Positions 23,389 through 32,902 of a stretch of DNA of 37,500 bases are shown here, one piece after another. The notes under the pieces were generated by a model. The model had not been told where the DNA came from. It saw only the letters and a list, made by a program, of their open reading frames with translations, and did no database searches. A program made the position numbers and the translations under genes. The DNA is from Glandiceps talaboti (Eukaryota; Hemichordata; Enteropneusta; Spengelidae). Position 1 is the stretch's first letter, and every line of letters starts with the position of its first letter. The stretch is taken from NCBI RefSeq assembly GCF_964340395.1, contig NC_135565.1, forward strand, positions 1,097,501 through 1,135,000, read 5' to 3'.

Positions 23389-24510
23389 AGGGCCAGAGAT
23401 ACATGTATGTCCCAACCGGATATTGAAAGTCTGTCAGACGGAAAACGTGTTCCCATGTATGTACTATAGTATACATGCATACATGTAATGCGTACTTGTA
23501 GTTGTATCAGGTTGTTACCAAACACGTTTGTTGACATGGATTTCGACAGTGAAATGTTAGAGTTTGATGACTCTGAATGAAATGAAATTTTTTGGTAACT
23601 GACTTTTATGACTCTGAGAACAAGGACGACCATATTGACATATGATGGAAGATGCATGACAGATCAAGCAACAAAGTATAAAAACTAATGGGCTACAAAT
23701 GTACTACAAGCAAGGGTAGTAGAGTCGAAGTGTAGTTTATTCTAATCCCTGGCCTACAAAAGTTGTATCCATTTTTCAAATGAACTTTCGGCAAAATGTA
23801 GCAAACATGTATGTACAACAATATATCAATGAACGACGCGATAATTCACGTTCTGATTTACCTGAGGGAAAAGACCTATAACATCATGATATTTGAATTC
23901 CAGTGTTAAAATCCTTGTAAAAATCACTTATTATATACTCATAAATAAAGGTTGCTAGGAATAAGCAACTTCAACAGAGTATAACTCATCTGAAACTGCA
24001 GTTATTTTGATTCTGACTGCGTGATGGTCTTCGTTTCCGGTCATAGACTAAACTTACTAACCTTTGACCTTTTCCAATAGAAACTGTTCGAGTCATTTGC
24101 AAAAAAATGTAAAGACCTGAAGTATCGTTTTGCGCAATGTTTGACAATCATCGATTGCTAGATTATGTGGTTTGGGATGATCACTGCGAAGATAGGAGTC
24201 TGTTTTTGTGACGTCATCACACAGCTAGGTTTACTATTAGTTAAGCTATCTAGCCTGCAGGCTATGCAAATTGGTGAGCTGGACCATGATGTCCTTCCTT
24301 GGTGCACGCCTGTGCAGATTTCAAGTTCACGGGGTCATTTCAACTACGACTGTGCAGTTTATCAATATTGTATACTCCCAATTTGGAGTGGTGTGGAACT
24401 GTTAATTTGTACTAATTTCACTGCTTCTTTCATTTCTTATTTACGTAAAGATTTTATCAAATAAACAACATAATTAATGATAAAGTATAGTACTTAGTAC
24501 AGACCACACG
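23389..24510. other. Intron 2 sequence, no supported gene
   Basis: Frames of 61-114 codons occur (for example 24165-24464 plus and 23313-23657 minus) but have no recognisable domain and no phase-compatible splice context. I treat them as chance. Confidence 0.4.
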
Positions 24511-25410
24511 ATTGTACATGTAGTTATCTGTTATGAGTTCTAACTCTATTGTACATGTAGTTATCTGTTATGAGTTCTAACTCTATTGGAAAGGTAGTTA
24601 TCTGTTATGAGTTCTAACTCTATTGTACATGTAGTTATCTGTTATGAGTTCTAACTCTATTGTACATGTAGTTATCTGTTATGAGTTCTAACTCTATTGT
24701 ACATGTAGTTATCTGTTATGAGTTCTAACTCTATTGTACATGTAGTTATCTGTTATGAGTTCTAACTCTATTGTACATGTAGTTATCTGTTATGAGTTCT
24801 AACTCTATTGTACATGTAGTTATCTGTTATGAGTTCTAACTCTATTGTACATGTAGTTATCTGTTATGAGTTCTAACTCTATTGTACATGTAGTTATCTG
24901 TTATGAGTTCTAACTCTATTGTACATGTAGTTATCTGTTATGAGTTCTAACTCTATTGTACATGTAGTTATCTGTTATGAGTTCTAACTCTATTGTACAT
25001 GTAGTTATCTGTTATGAGTTCTAACTCTATTGTACATGTAGTTATCTGTTATGAGTTCTAACTCTATTGTACATGTAGTTATCTGTTATGAGTTCTAACT
25101 CTATTGTACATGTAGTTATCTGTTATGAGTTCTAACTCTATTGTACATGTAGTTATCTGTTATGAGTTCTAACTCTATTGTACATGTAGTTATCTGTTAT
25201 GAGTTCTAACTCTATTGTACATGTAGTTATCTGTTATGAGTTCTAACTCTATTGTACATGTAGTTATCTGTTATGAGTTCTAACTCTATTGTACATGTAG
25301 TTATCTGTTATGAGTTCTAACTCTATTGTACATGTAGTTATCTGTTATGAGTTCTAACTCTATTGTACATGTAGTTATCTGTTATGAGTTCTAACTCTAT
25401 TGGAAAGGTA
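24511..25410 (+). repeat. 37-bp minisatellite, 24 units, extremely homogeneous
   Basis: The unit starts ATTGTACATGTAGTTATC and ends TGTTATGAGTTCTAACTCT. Spacing is exactly 37 bp from 24511 to 25399 with no indels, and units look identical by eye except unit 3 (24585), where TGTACATG is replaced by TGGAAAGG. The partial unit that ends the array at 25399 carries the same TGGAAAGG variant. The array stops about 55 bp before exon 3. Confidence 0.95.
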
Positions 25411-25462
25411 TTTTAAACATATTTATTAATATACAAAATATGTTGTGTTGTGTTATTTCCAG

Positions 25463-25818
25463 ACATGTTTAAGTCCAGACAGGCTAGTTAAATTAAAAAC
25501 TTATTCCAACTCGGAGAAAGACACCATGGATCCAGGTCCTGGAGTAGAGAAATTCCTACAACAAACCAACTCACTATCATATAGAGAATTACCAACACAT
25601 GACACACCAAGTCCCAGAGATACATCGTCCAAGTTTAACGAATCATGGCCGTCCAGTGAAAGGCCTTCTACTATTACAAGTCCTGAGAATGACAGACCAC
25701 AGTCAGTCACAGGACCACAAGTTAGTCTCGCTAGTTTATTGTCTATCACCACTGAATCAGTTGACAGATACAGACAGCACAACGAACCACCAGAACCTGT
25801 AGATTCTACACTAGCCAG
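25463..25818 (+). CDS. PROSER3: Exon 3 of the PROSER3-like gene
   Basis: A strong acceptor (TTGTGTTATTTCCAG) and donor (CCAG|GTATGT) bound 356 nt, open only in the frame continuing from exon 2. It encodes residues 40-157 plus two bases of Arg158, starting TCLSPDRLVKLKTYSNSEKD and ending DSTLA-R. The sequence is polar and proline- and serine-rich, with repeated SP and TP dipeptides that could be kinase sites, and the FNESWPSSE motif at 97-105. This is the longest and most protein-like exon. The surrounding frame continues a few codons past the donor, which explains why a longer open frame is visible. Confidence 0.8.
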
Positions 25819-26038
25819 GTATGTATACACATTTCATATCCCCATATACATGATGTAACATCTGATATTATCGGTAAATCAGTTCCCACTTTGTGAACTG
25901 TCAATACATGATAACATGGTATTGGCAATTTTTAAGCCGTTCAACTCAAAATGATGTCTCTAGTCAACAGTTTTCAAAATAATGCTTGTAATCATCACAT
26001 TCACTAAACATACATGTAGTGCAATGGCATTGTAGCAT
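25819..26038. other. Intron 3 start, nothing recognised
   Basis: Short unique intronic sequence between exon 3 and the DIRS insertion. Confidence 0.4.
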
Positions 26039-26041
26039 AAT

Positions 26042-26154
26042 GGGAAAATTAAACGAACCTTACCTGGAAGGTGAGGTTTGATTGAGATTCTACCGAGTTA
26101 TCTTTAGTACTAAGGGATTACGTGAGAAAGCATTGCGGCTGCGTGAACTTCAGT
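26042..26154 (-). repeat. DIRS right inverted terminal repeat
   Basis: Bases 26087-26154 are the inverted counterpart of 31020-31085 with scattered differences (for example TTTAGTACTAAGGG here, CCGTACCAAGGG there). The outer 45 bp have no counterpart in the left repeat. All of 26043-26124 is matched in the internal complementary region. Confidence 0.9.
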
Positions 26155-26237
26155 TTTCGTAGGTGGAGTGAACACATCAGCATATTGTTTACTGCACATG
26201 CTTTTGTGCATATACTGTTCCCCCAACTGTAGTCATG

Positions 26238-26257
26238 GAGTTGTACTGTTACAACTC
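26238..26257. repeat. Short hairpin between DIRS right repeat and internal region
   Basis: GAGTTGTA and TACAACTC form an 8-bp stem around a 4-base loop, in the 130-bp spacer between the right terminal repeat and the internal complementary region. It may be a 3' structural signal of the element RNA. Function unknown. Confidence 0.5.
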
Positions 26258-26284
26258 TGGGTGGGAAGTGTTAAAAGGGTGTGG

Positions 26285-26406
26285 CACGTAATCCCTTAGT
26301 ACTAAAGATAACTCGGTAGAATCTCAATCAAACCTCACCTTCCAGGTAAGGTTCGTTTAATTTTCCTATTCTACCTCGTTATCCCGTACCAAGGGATCAC
26401 GTGAGA
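26285..26406 (-). repeat. DIRS internal complementary region (joint of both outer ends)
   Basis: Bases 26285-26366 are the exact reverse complement of 26043-26124 (82 of 82). Bases 26368-26406 are the exact reverse complement of 31047-31085 (39 of 39). The two outer ends are thus joined here, as expected if this region templates the closure of a circular DNA. The joint contains the trinucleotide ATT at 26368-26370. Confidence 0.92.
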
Positions 26407-26524
26407 CTTTAAAGTAACTGATGTGTGAACGAGACAACCAATTTGTCACAAGTTAAATACATGGTTTATTCCATACACAGTGAAATAAATACAAAGGTTC
26501 ATAAATATGTATGCCTTTATTAAC

Positions 26525-27697
26525 TTATTCATTACTCTCTTCTAATATCTTGGAGAGGTCATAATTCTTTCTAATCTGCTTATCATAGTATTTGGCAAAA
26601 GTTCTCTCAGAGCTCCAACCAGCAATATTCATAATACCCTCTATTGGGACTTGTTTCCGCTTGGCAGCAGATGTAGCTGCAGCCCGAGTACTGTGAGGTT
26701 TAAATAAATTAACATCAATTCCGGCTTTAATCATGACTGTTTTTATCCAACGACTAATAGTGTCCCGAGATACCCTCTTATGGGGTTTGACATAACTTAC
26801 CAGTACATGGGTTTCATTGTTACGCAATTCCTTGGTTTTCTCAAGATATGCCGACATTGTGTGCACTACACAAAGTCTCTTATCACATGGGAATGCTGTA
26901 AGTTTTATATTTGGTGCTGAATAACCTGGTCTGCTTTGTTTGATATGACCATCAACTGCAAAGGTATAAGACGACTTACCTACCCTCATGCCATTTGTAT
27001 CTAAGCTATGTATAGATTGTACTCGTTGTGCACTTGTTAATGCAATAAGCATCACTAGTTTCAATGATAAGTCTTTAAGAGTCAATGTCTTTACAGGTGA
27101 CAAGGCACGGAGGTAAGTGAAAACAACTTTGACATCCCATACATCTTTGAATCTTGGTAATGAGGGTCGCGTTTGAAAAACACCTTTCATAAACCGACTT
27201 ACTAGGGGGTGAGTTCCGAATGTACAGTTCCCAGTCGGTGTAATGATAGTAGACAATGCACAGCGTGCAGTGTTCATAGCACTATAACCTATACCTTTGT
27301 CATACTGATCAGCTAAGAATTCTATTGCTTGTTCTAAAGCTGGTTGAAAGGCATTAATTTGCCTTTGGTTACAGAAACGAAACCACCTGTCAATGTAGCA
27401 TTTGTATTGTTTCTGTGTACCTGGTCTCCATGACAACATGATGATGTTGGCAGCCCTTTGCGAAATTCCTTGCTTTTTGAGTGACTGCCTGATACTTTCC
27501 ATGCCACTAGATGGATTTTCCTCCGCAGAGGATGAAGTGTGTCCTTGGGTGGCAATGTTAGTAGGTCGTTCACTGCTGGGAGAATCCATGGATCTTCGAT
27601 TAACAGTTGTAGTATTTTGGGGTACCACACCTGTGTGGTTTACAGTGGTGTTATTAGTATGCCTGTAGCCTTGTCTTGCTCTATTTTTTGAAGACAC
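26525..27697 (-). CDS. DIRS tyrosine recombinase
   Basis: Encodes the enzyme that recombines the circular element DNA with the chromosome. The frame is open for 390 codons. The first codon listed is GTG, and the first ATG is codon 37 (27589), so a start there is likely. An N-terminal core-binding region (about residues 75-170) contains the W-R-x-G-T-x-K-Q-Y pattern. The catalytic domain follows, with R225 (SAQR), H335-x-x-R338 (HSTR), W361 (AGW) and Tyr370 or Tyr371 (FAKYYDK). The R-H-R-W/H-Y set therefore looks complete. It overlaps the polymerase ORF in another frame, as is usual in the family. There is no stop or frameshift, so this is the only intact ORF of the element. Bacterial-type phage integrase is excluded by context. 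Confidence 0.9.
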   Translation of the reverse strand: MSSKNRARQGYRHTNNTTVNHTGVVPQNTTTVNRRSMDSPSSERPTNIATQGHTSSSAEENPSSGMESIRQSLKKQGISQRAANIIMLSWRPGTQKQYKCYIDRWFRFCNQRQINAFQPALEQAIEFLADQYDKGIGYSAMNTARCALSTIITPTGNCTFGTHPLVSRFMKGVFQTRPSLPRFKDVWDVKVVFTYLRALSPVKTLTLKDLSLKLVMLIALTSAQRVQSIHSLDTNGMRVGKSSYTFAVDGHIKQSRPGYSAPNIKLTAFPCDKRLCVVHTMSAYLEKTKELRNNETHVLVSYVKPHKRVSRDTISRWIKTVMIKAGIDVNLFKPHSTRAAATSAAKRKQVPIEGIMNIAGWSSERTFAKYYDKQIRKNYDLSKILEESNE

Positions 27698-29604
27698 CTA
27701 GTGATCATGTTAAAAGGAGGAAATGCATAAAAATATGTGTTACTCCAATCAGCAGTAAAAGCAATTACGAATTTTGCATGTGGGTCTGGCCTCCATGAGG
27801 CATACATGTACACAGGCAGTTGCTTGTTCAATCTTGAAGCGAACAAATCTATATCAGGGCACCCCAGGTGTCTGATAATTTTGTTAAATATCTCTGTTTT
27901 AAGTTTCCATTCTGTTTGATCATTAAAGTTTCGTGATTCTTTGTCTGCTGCTACGTTTTCAGACCCAGGTAGGTGTGCTGCAGTCACCCATATATTTCTA
28001 TTTAGACACCATAGCCAGAGTTCCCTGGCGAATTTATTACACAGTTTAGACTTAGTTCCTCCCATGGAGTTTATGTAAGCCACAGCTGTTGTATTGTCTA
28101 TGAATAGTCTTACATGTACCTTTGTGTCAGATGAGCAAAGTGACTTTAATGCAAATGTAGCTGCTATGATTTCTAGCACATTGATGTGAAATTTTGCCTC
28201 ATCAGTGGACCATCTGCCCCCTGTTTTGATCTCTCCTCTGACAGCACCCCAACCTAACATGGATGCATCTGATGAAATTGTTATGTCAAAATTCCCATGA
28301 TCGATAGGGTTAAAGGAGGTCACAATATTAGCAATCCACCATTGTAGCTCTGTACAACTTTGATCACTCTTTGACATCTTTGCAGCATAATTGCCTGCAG
28401 ACATACTGAGAGCCTCAATTTTATCAATTTCCAATGATCTGTAAAACAGTTGGCCAAACTGAACGCCTGGGAGGCTAGATACTAAAAGTCCAATGACTTC
28501 TGATACTCTTCGTATTGTAATGTTGTTGGAAGTAACTAACAAGTTTCCACATGCAGCCCTTACCTTCATTTGTTTCTCTCTTGTTAGTGACACTGTCATT
28601 TTAACAGAGTTGAGTGAAAACCCCAAAAAGGATATCTGTTGAGCTAGGATAAACACTGACTTATCTTTATGAATTATGAATCCCACTTTTTCAAACAGAC
28701 TTACAGTATCTGTGACATTGTGGCTACATTCTATGAAATTATCACCTTGCAGATATGAATCATCTATGTACCCTACGCTGAGATGGCCTTCTTGTCGAAG
28801 TTTTGAATATATGGGTTTGAGTATTTTTGTGAATAATCTTGGGGCACTAGCTAGCCCATTGGGGAGGCATGTAAATTGGAATACTTTGTCTTTCCATATG
28901 AAACGTAAAAACTTTTGGTGTTCTGGGTTGATGGGTACAGAGTAGTAGGCATCTTTCAAATCAATTGATGCCATGTAACACCCTGGGCGCATAAGTCTTA
29001 TGGCTGAATGAAGTGATTCCATCTTAAAATGGTGGTATTCGTAACACCCTGGGCACATAAGTCTTATGGCTGAATGAAGTGATTCCATCTTAAAATGGTG
29101 GTATTCGTAACACCCTGGGCACATAAGTTTTATGGCTGAATGAAGGGATTCCATCTTAAAATGGTGGTATTCGATGGATTTATTCATTTGTTTCAGATTT
29201 AGTATCATTCTGTAGTTCCCATCTTTCTTTTTCCTCAAGATAATTGTAGTAATGTATTCTGACTCACAATGAGGTACCTTTTTAATTACACCTTTTAGGA
29301 CAAGTTTTTGTATTTCAGATTCTATTATCTGACTTTCAGCATTATTAAATGGTATTTGTCTCACAGACTGACTTTGCAGTGGGTATTTGTTATCTTTGAA
29401 TTCAAGTGGACAATTGGATACACAATCCAAAATAAATTTATCTGTGGTTATTTCTCTCCAGTTATTAACAAAATATTTCAATCTGCCTGCCACTTTACAT
29501 TCATTATGTGGTTTTTTCCCATGAACACTCACCTGTTCTGACTGTTCTAATATCTGCCCCTTCTCCCTTTCCTCTGGGGCTGGAGTGAACGGCCTAAAAA
29601 AGGA
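27334..29604 (-). pseudogene. DIRS reverse transcriptase / RNase H / methyltransferase-like ORF with internal stop
   Basis: The frame is open from about 29604 to a TAA at 27640-27642, then continues in the same frame to 27334. Numbering from the codon at 29532: reverse transcriptase with motif A D191 (SIDLKDAYY), motif B LPNGLASAP (223-231) and motif C YIDD (255-258); RNase H with D422, E454, D479 and D530; then a DIDLFASRLN to FPPFNMI region (559-610) like the Dam-type methyltransferase-like domain of DIRS elements. Continuation after the stop (WYPKILQLL, then HPLRRKIHLVA) is typical DIRS C-terminus, so the TAA, probably at a former Trp codon, is a nonsense mutation. There is no ATG before codon 109, so expression would need frameshifting, readthrough or splicing from gag. 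Residues 121-186 are a 22-residue unit repeated three times. Confidence 0.88.
28978..29175 (-). repeat. 66-bp tandem triplication inside the reverse transcriptase
   Basis: Three 66-bp units (28978-29043, 29044-29109, 29110-29175) differ at only a few bases, each encoding EYHHFKMESLHSAI and LM-PGCY. The unit length is divisible by three, so the frame is kept. It falls just before motif A of the palm. Confidence 0.97.
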
Positions 29605-30807
29605 CGTCTAGTATTTTGGTAGCCTCTACTGTGGCCTCGACCACGGTAGCCTCTATATCTGCCTCTGTTATACCCTCTGACATTTGAAATCTGTTGGCCT
29701 ACTCTGTTGGCCTCAGCCAAGTCTTTCAGTTGTTTGGACAGCTCGTCACCAAACAGTTCAGTAGTAATGGGTACTGATTGTGAACACAGATGTCTGTAAT
29801 TTTGGTGCAAGTCAGGCTTAATGAACTCTCTCCATCTCATATTTAGTTCAAAGTTTGCATATGCACTCAAGGCAATGGCATCTGTACCTGTTTTGATGAG
29901 ATGTTTCATATCCATATCTCCACCTGTCTTATCATTATGTGCCTTTAGTAGGGTGTCAACAACATTAACATGTATGACTACAGGCCATGGCAGTCACACT
30001 TTTTATGATGCCTGTTTGCACTCTCTGAAGCTTTACTTCAGTTGTTCTAGTCTCAGCTTTGATTTGATCCCAAATGAGCTGATTTACTCTGGTTGTAACA
30101 AGAGAACCACAGTTCTCTGGACGGTTGTAATGTTCTAATTTCTCTGTTACTATATCATCAGCAGGTCTTTCCCCTAATAGAGTGTTTACAATTGTTGCAA
30201 GTTGAGTGTCAACACCTGGTGCACATTGTTGTTTTAACTGCCAGTCTTTGGCTATATCACTCATTAGACCTTGCTGTATTGGTGTATTTCCACTGGTATT
30301 ACATCCACTTTCAATATTGTCGTCACTGTGTGACAGTAATTCTTCGACAGCTTTATCAGTGTCTGAATTTCTCTTATGTTTTTTATGTGGTGGTTCGTTC
30401 TTGCTGTCATCTCCCGCATCGTGGTGTGTATTGTATTCATAATTCTCGTCATACGGGTCCGCCATATTGGCAAGTACGGTACTGATATCACTGAATGATT
30501 TGGTCATATTTTCTTGCAAATTTGATAGGCCTGTAGTCATACATGCTCCGAAATTGTGCAATTCCAAGGCCAGGGCTTCGCCACTGCCTTCTCTGTTTCC
30601 ATATGACGTCGACTTCGTCGAACTTGTGCTTTGTGCACTTGAAATTCCCGTACTGGAACCTTTATGTCCACTACTGGTTGACGTTTTGTCAACACATTTC
30701 GAACTCTGAGCACTTTTAGTTTTTCTTTTATTAGAATTCTCCCCGCTACACGAAAGTGTCACAGGTAACGGCAAACCGAGGTCTAAATCCAAGATGGCGT
30801 CCGCCAT
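29547..30807 (-). pseudogene. DIRS gag-like ORF, split by one frameshift
   Basis: The structural, RNA-binding protein of the element. The probable start is the ATG of MADAILDLD at 30807; a longer frame opens upstream at 30855. The first part is Ser- and Thr-rich, then has a basic PPHKKHKR cluster and ends at a stop at 29965. The second part, in another frame (open to about 29990 and read from 29915 as MDMKHLIKTG), carries a helical-looking region. It ends in an RG/RGY-rich tail (RGYNRGRYRGYRGRG) suited to nucleic acid binding, with a stop at 29547. A one-base insertion near 29985 is enough to explain the break. The second part overlaps the open part of the polymerase frame at its 3' end. Confidence 0.75.
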
Positions 30808-31019
30808 TGTTACACATGAGTTGTACTGCGTACAACGTTGGCTCTCTAATATCACGCACTGTGTACGTACAGAGTTCTGTCTTCAACACACTCACAAGTA
30901 ATAATAGTTCGAAGTGAACACGGATGAAACTATGTCGTTTACCTGAATATGGACATGGAACAGCGCATTACTTGCAGCTTTCAGGTTACACGTCCGTTCA
31001 ACACAATTACCGACAACGC

Positions 31020-31085
31020 ACTGAAGTTCACGCAGCCGCAATGCTTTCTCACGTGATCCCTTGGTACGGGATAACGAGGTAGAAT
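31020..31085 (-). repeat. DIRS left inverted terminal repeat
   Basis: The inverted counterpart of 26087-26154. Its outer 39 bp (31047-31085) are repeated exactly, inverted, in the internal complementary region. It contains TCACGTGA, an E-box-like palindrome. Confidence 0.9.
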
Positions 31086-32622
31086 TGTATTTGGCTGTTG
31101 CTATGGGCATGATCTTGTTGCTAGGCATATTTGCATACAATTTGTAAATCTTTATTCGCTTACCTACATGTACCCATCCCTGTTGTGATCTTTGTACACA
31201 GACAAGGAAGAAACAGATTAGCAATGGGTATTGTTCCGAGGTGTTAATACAGGGATTACTAGTTCGGTTCTTGTCTCTGGTAGGCTGCAAGGGTCTTCTG
31301 TGTTTCAAACAAACACTGAAATTTACAGAGTGACACATGAGTTGCTCTTTGGGAACCATTAGTTTTTGTTTTCTATAGCAACATTATGTCATCGGTAAAG
31401 GTCAAAGGTCCGAATGTGTAATCTTTGAGCAGAAGCAGACATTTTTGCGAAAACAGTTTGAAAATCGAGCAAGATTTAGTTGAGTTATTGCCTTTTAAAA
31501 CTGATTATGATTATATAATGAGCACATTTGAGTGAAAAATGCAGAAATATGGAAAATGTTATGCACCATACGACAAAATCTGACGATAGGTCAAGTTGTG
31601 TTCTATGGCTCTGTAGTACATTGTAAGTCCCGCTCGGTGATTTTCGTCCTACCAACTGGGATTTTTGTCAGAAAAGTAGATACTTCATTCCGTAGTTGTA
31701 ACATTTGTGACATTTACATTATGGTTCATGCAGCTTGTGTGGATTGCTGTGATTGTTGTATAATATATTTTAGCAAGGGTGTGAGATAGTCAACACAAAA
31801 CCCATGTTATGTATAAACTGTTGGTATCTTCAAATTTCTCACATCATTTCGAACATCATTCATGAATGTATTTTTGGTTGAATGAAATCATAACGACTTT
31901 GTTGAAAAGGAAATAGTTGTTATTGGTTTACAACAATGTGGATACAAGTGGAAACCCGTGAGTGGAAACAACGCGTTCACTGTTTTTAGTAGGGATATGC
32001 CAATACAATATCCCAGTAAAATGATAATAAACAACTTATCCATTTATTACATGTATGGTTATGGTTGTTTGTTAATTTATGCAAGAATATGTTGAACCCA
32101 GGCAGATTCACATGTTTGAAAGTTATTTCCATGACAATAGAATAATGTTTTCTGGAGACTACTGTTTGGACAATGGGAGAGGGTCCATTGCTGATCTGTT
32201 TCTCCTTGTCTGTGGTTTGTAATATGCATCATTTCACTGTTGCTAAGGTTATGGTCATGGTTGCTACGGCTAGTTGTGTCAAAATGTTTTGAGTAACTGC
32301 AGAATAACACATCCAGAAACATGCCCACCAAGTTTCAGCCCTATTCACCATGTAGTTTTTAAGATTAAGTTTTTGACCAAAATTGAGATTTTTAGACCTA
32401 ATTTGCATGTCAGTATGATTTTTCAAGTAGGAAGCCATGAAAAAATTGTCATCATCCTTATGGCCACTTTAATATTCATGACTAAATTAATGATACAATC
32501 AAAGTCATCATATATTGACAAACAAGTAGCACACATGGCCAATGAAAAAGTTATTTCTTACTTCCCAAACACCTAAGGTTGAAGTCGTTTAAAAATATAG
32601 TTTTTGTTATCATTTCACACAG
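31086..32622. other. Intron 3 remainder, no supported gene
   Basis: No exon with compatible phase and no clear transposon ends. Frames of 85-155 codons (for example 31532-31789 plus and 30892-31359 minus) lack domains, and one runs across the DIRS end. Confidence 0.4.
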
Positions 32623-32902
32623 ATACATACATAGATTTCGTTATGGAGAACCAAAAAGTAGAAAAGACAGACAGAAAGATGAGAAACAACAAGAATTTTG
32701 GTGGTTATCACCACCAGACAAAAGTTCAACACCAACAGGTGATACAACTCCAGGTACTTCTAGGGGGCGTAGTCCAAGGAGAGGACAGAGACATGCTGCA
32801 AAATCACCAAAAAGTCCTTATTACAAATATACAGGAAAGAGACAACCAGGAGATATAAGGAGACAACCAGGAGATATAAAGAATTCATCATCAACAATAT
32901 CT
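32623..32902 (+). CDS. PROSER3: Exon 4 of the PROSER3-like gene
   Basis: A strong acceptor (TATCATTTCACACAG) precedes it. Its first base completes the AG|A arginine codon begun in exon 3. Then 93 codons run to TCT at a GTGAGT donor. It encodes YIHRFRYGEPKSRKDRQK at residues 159-176 and EFWWLSPP at 182-189, then an Arg-Ser-Pro-rich segment (TSRGRSPRRGQRHAAKSPKS). This exon carries the most diagnostic motifs for the PROSER3 comparison. A 21-bp tandem duplication at 32840-32881 gives RQPGDIR followed by RQPGDIK. The next exon must start in phase 0 and is outside the window or not recognised. Confidence 0.78.

Larger units (their letters stand above)
26039..31085 (-). mobile_element. DIRS-type tyrosine-recombinase retrotransposon, structurally complete, coding-defective
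   Basis: Read on the minus strand: left inverted terminal repeat (31085-31020), gag-like ORF, reverse transcriptase/RNase H/methyltransferase-like ORF, tyrosine recombinase, internal complementary region (26406-26285) and right inverted terminal repeat (26154-26042). This is the DIRS-1 order. Elements of this order lack integrase and are thought to insert a circular intermediate by recombinase action without a target duplication. A shared AAT sits at both ends (26039-26041 and 31083-31085) and at the joint in the internal region (ATT at 26368-26370). The element lies in antisense orientation in intron 3 of the host gene. Gag has a frameshift, the polymerase ORF has a stop, and the reverse transcriptase has an internal triplication. 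Confidence 0.92.
6364..32902 (+). other. PROSER3: Host gene: PROSER3-like protein, first four coding exons, 3' end outside the window
   Basis: Four exons joined at GT-AG sites give 753 nt and 251 codons without a stop, with intron phases 2, 0, 2 and then 0 at the last donor. The protein is hydrophilic and disordered-looking, rich in Ser, Pro, Arg and Lys, with no signal peptide or membrane segment. Landmarks are a short N-terminal head (exon 1), a VDPFAEDPLP-K-YYHPS stretch at residues 12-27, an FNESWPSS motif at 97-104, YIHRFRYGEP at 159-168 followed by KSR, and FWWLSP at 183-188. From memory, the ESWPSS, Y-I-x-R-F-R...P-x-S-R and F-W-W-L landmarks, in this order, match vertebrate PROSER3 (C19orf55), whose biochemical role I do not know. 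A database search would settle this. The introns (3.4, 15.6 and 6.8 kb) are packed with minisatellites and transposons. Confidence 0.6.

Noticed and set aside
24165-24464. 99-codon plus-strand frame
   Set aside because: No recognisable domain, no splice context, and not in phase with neighbouring exons. Likely chance.
26041-26370. Independent 325-bp MITE with 82-bp inverted repeats next to the DIRS element
   Set aside because: The inner arm plus the following 39 bp form the DIRS internal complementary region, and the outer arm is the DIRS right terminal repeat. It is part of the same element.
31532-31789. 85-codon plus-strand frame in intron 3
   Set aside because: No domain, no matching splice sites or phase. 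Treated as chance.
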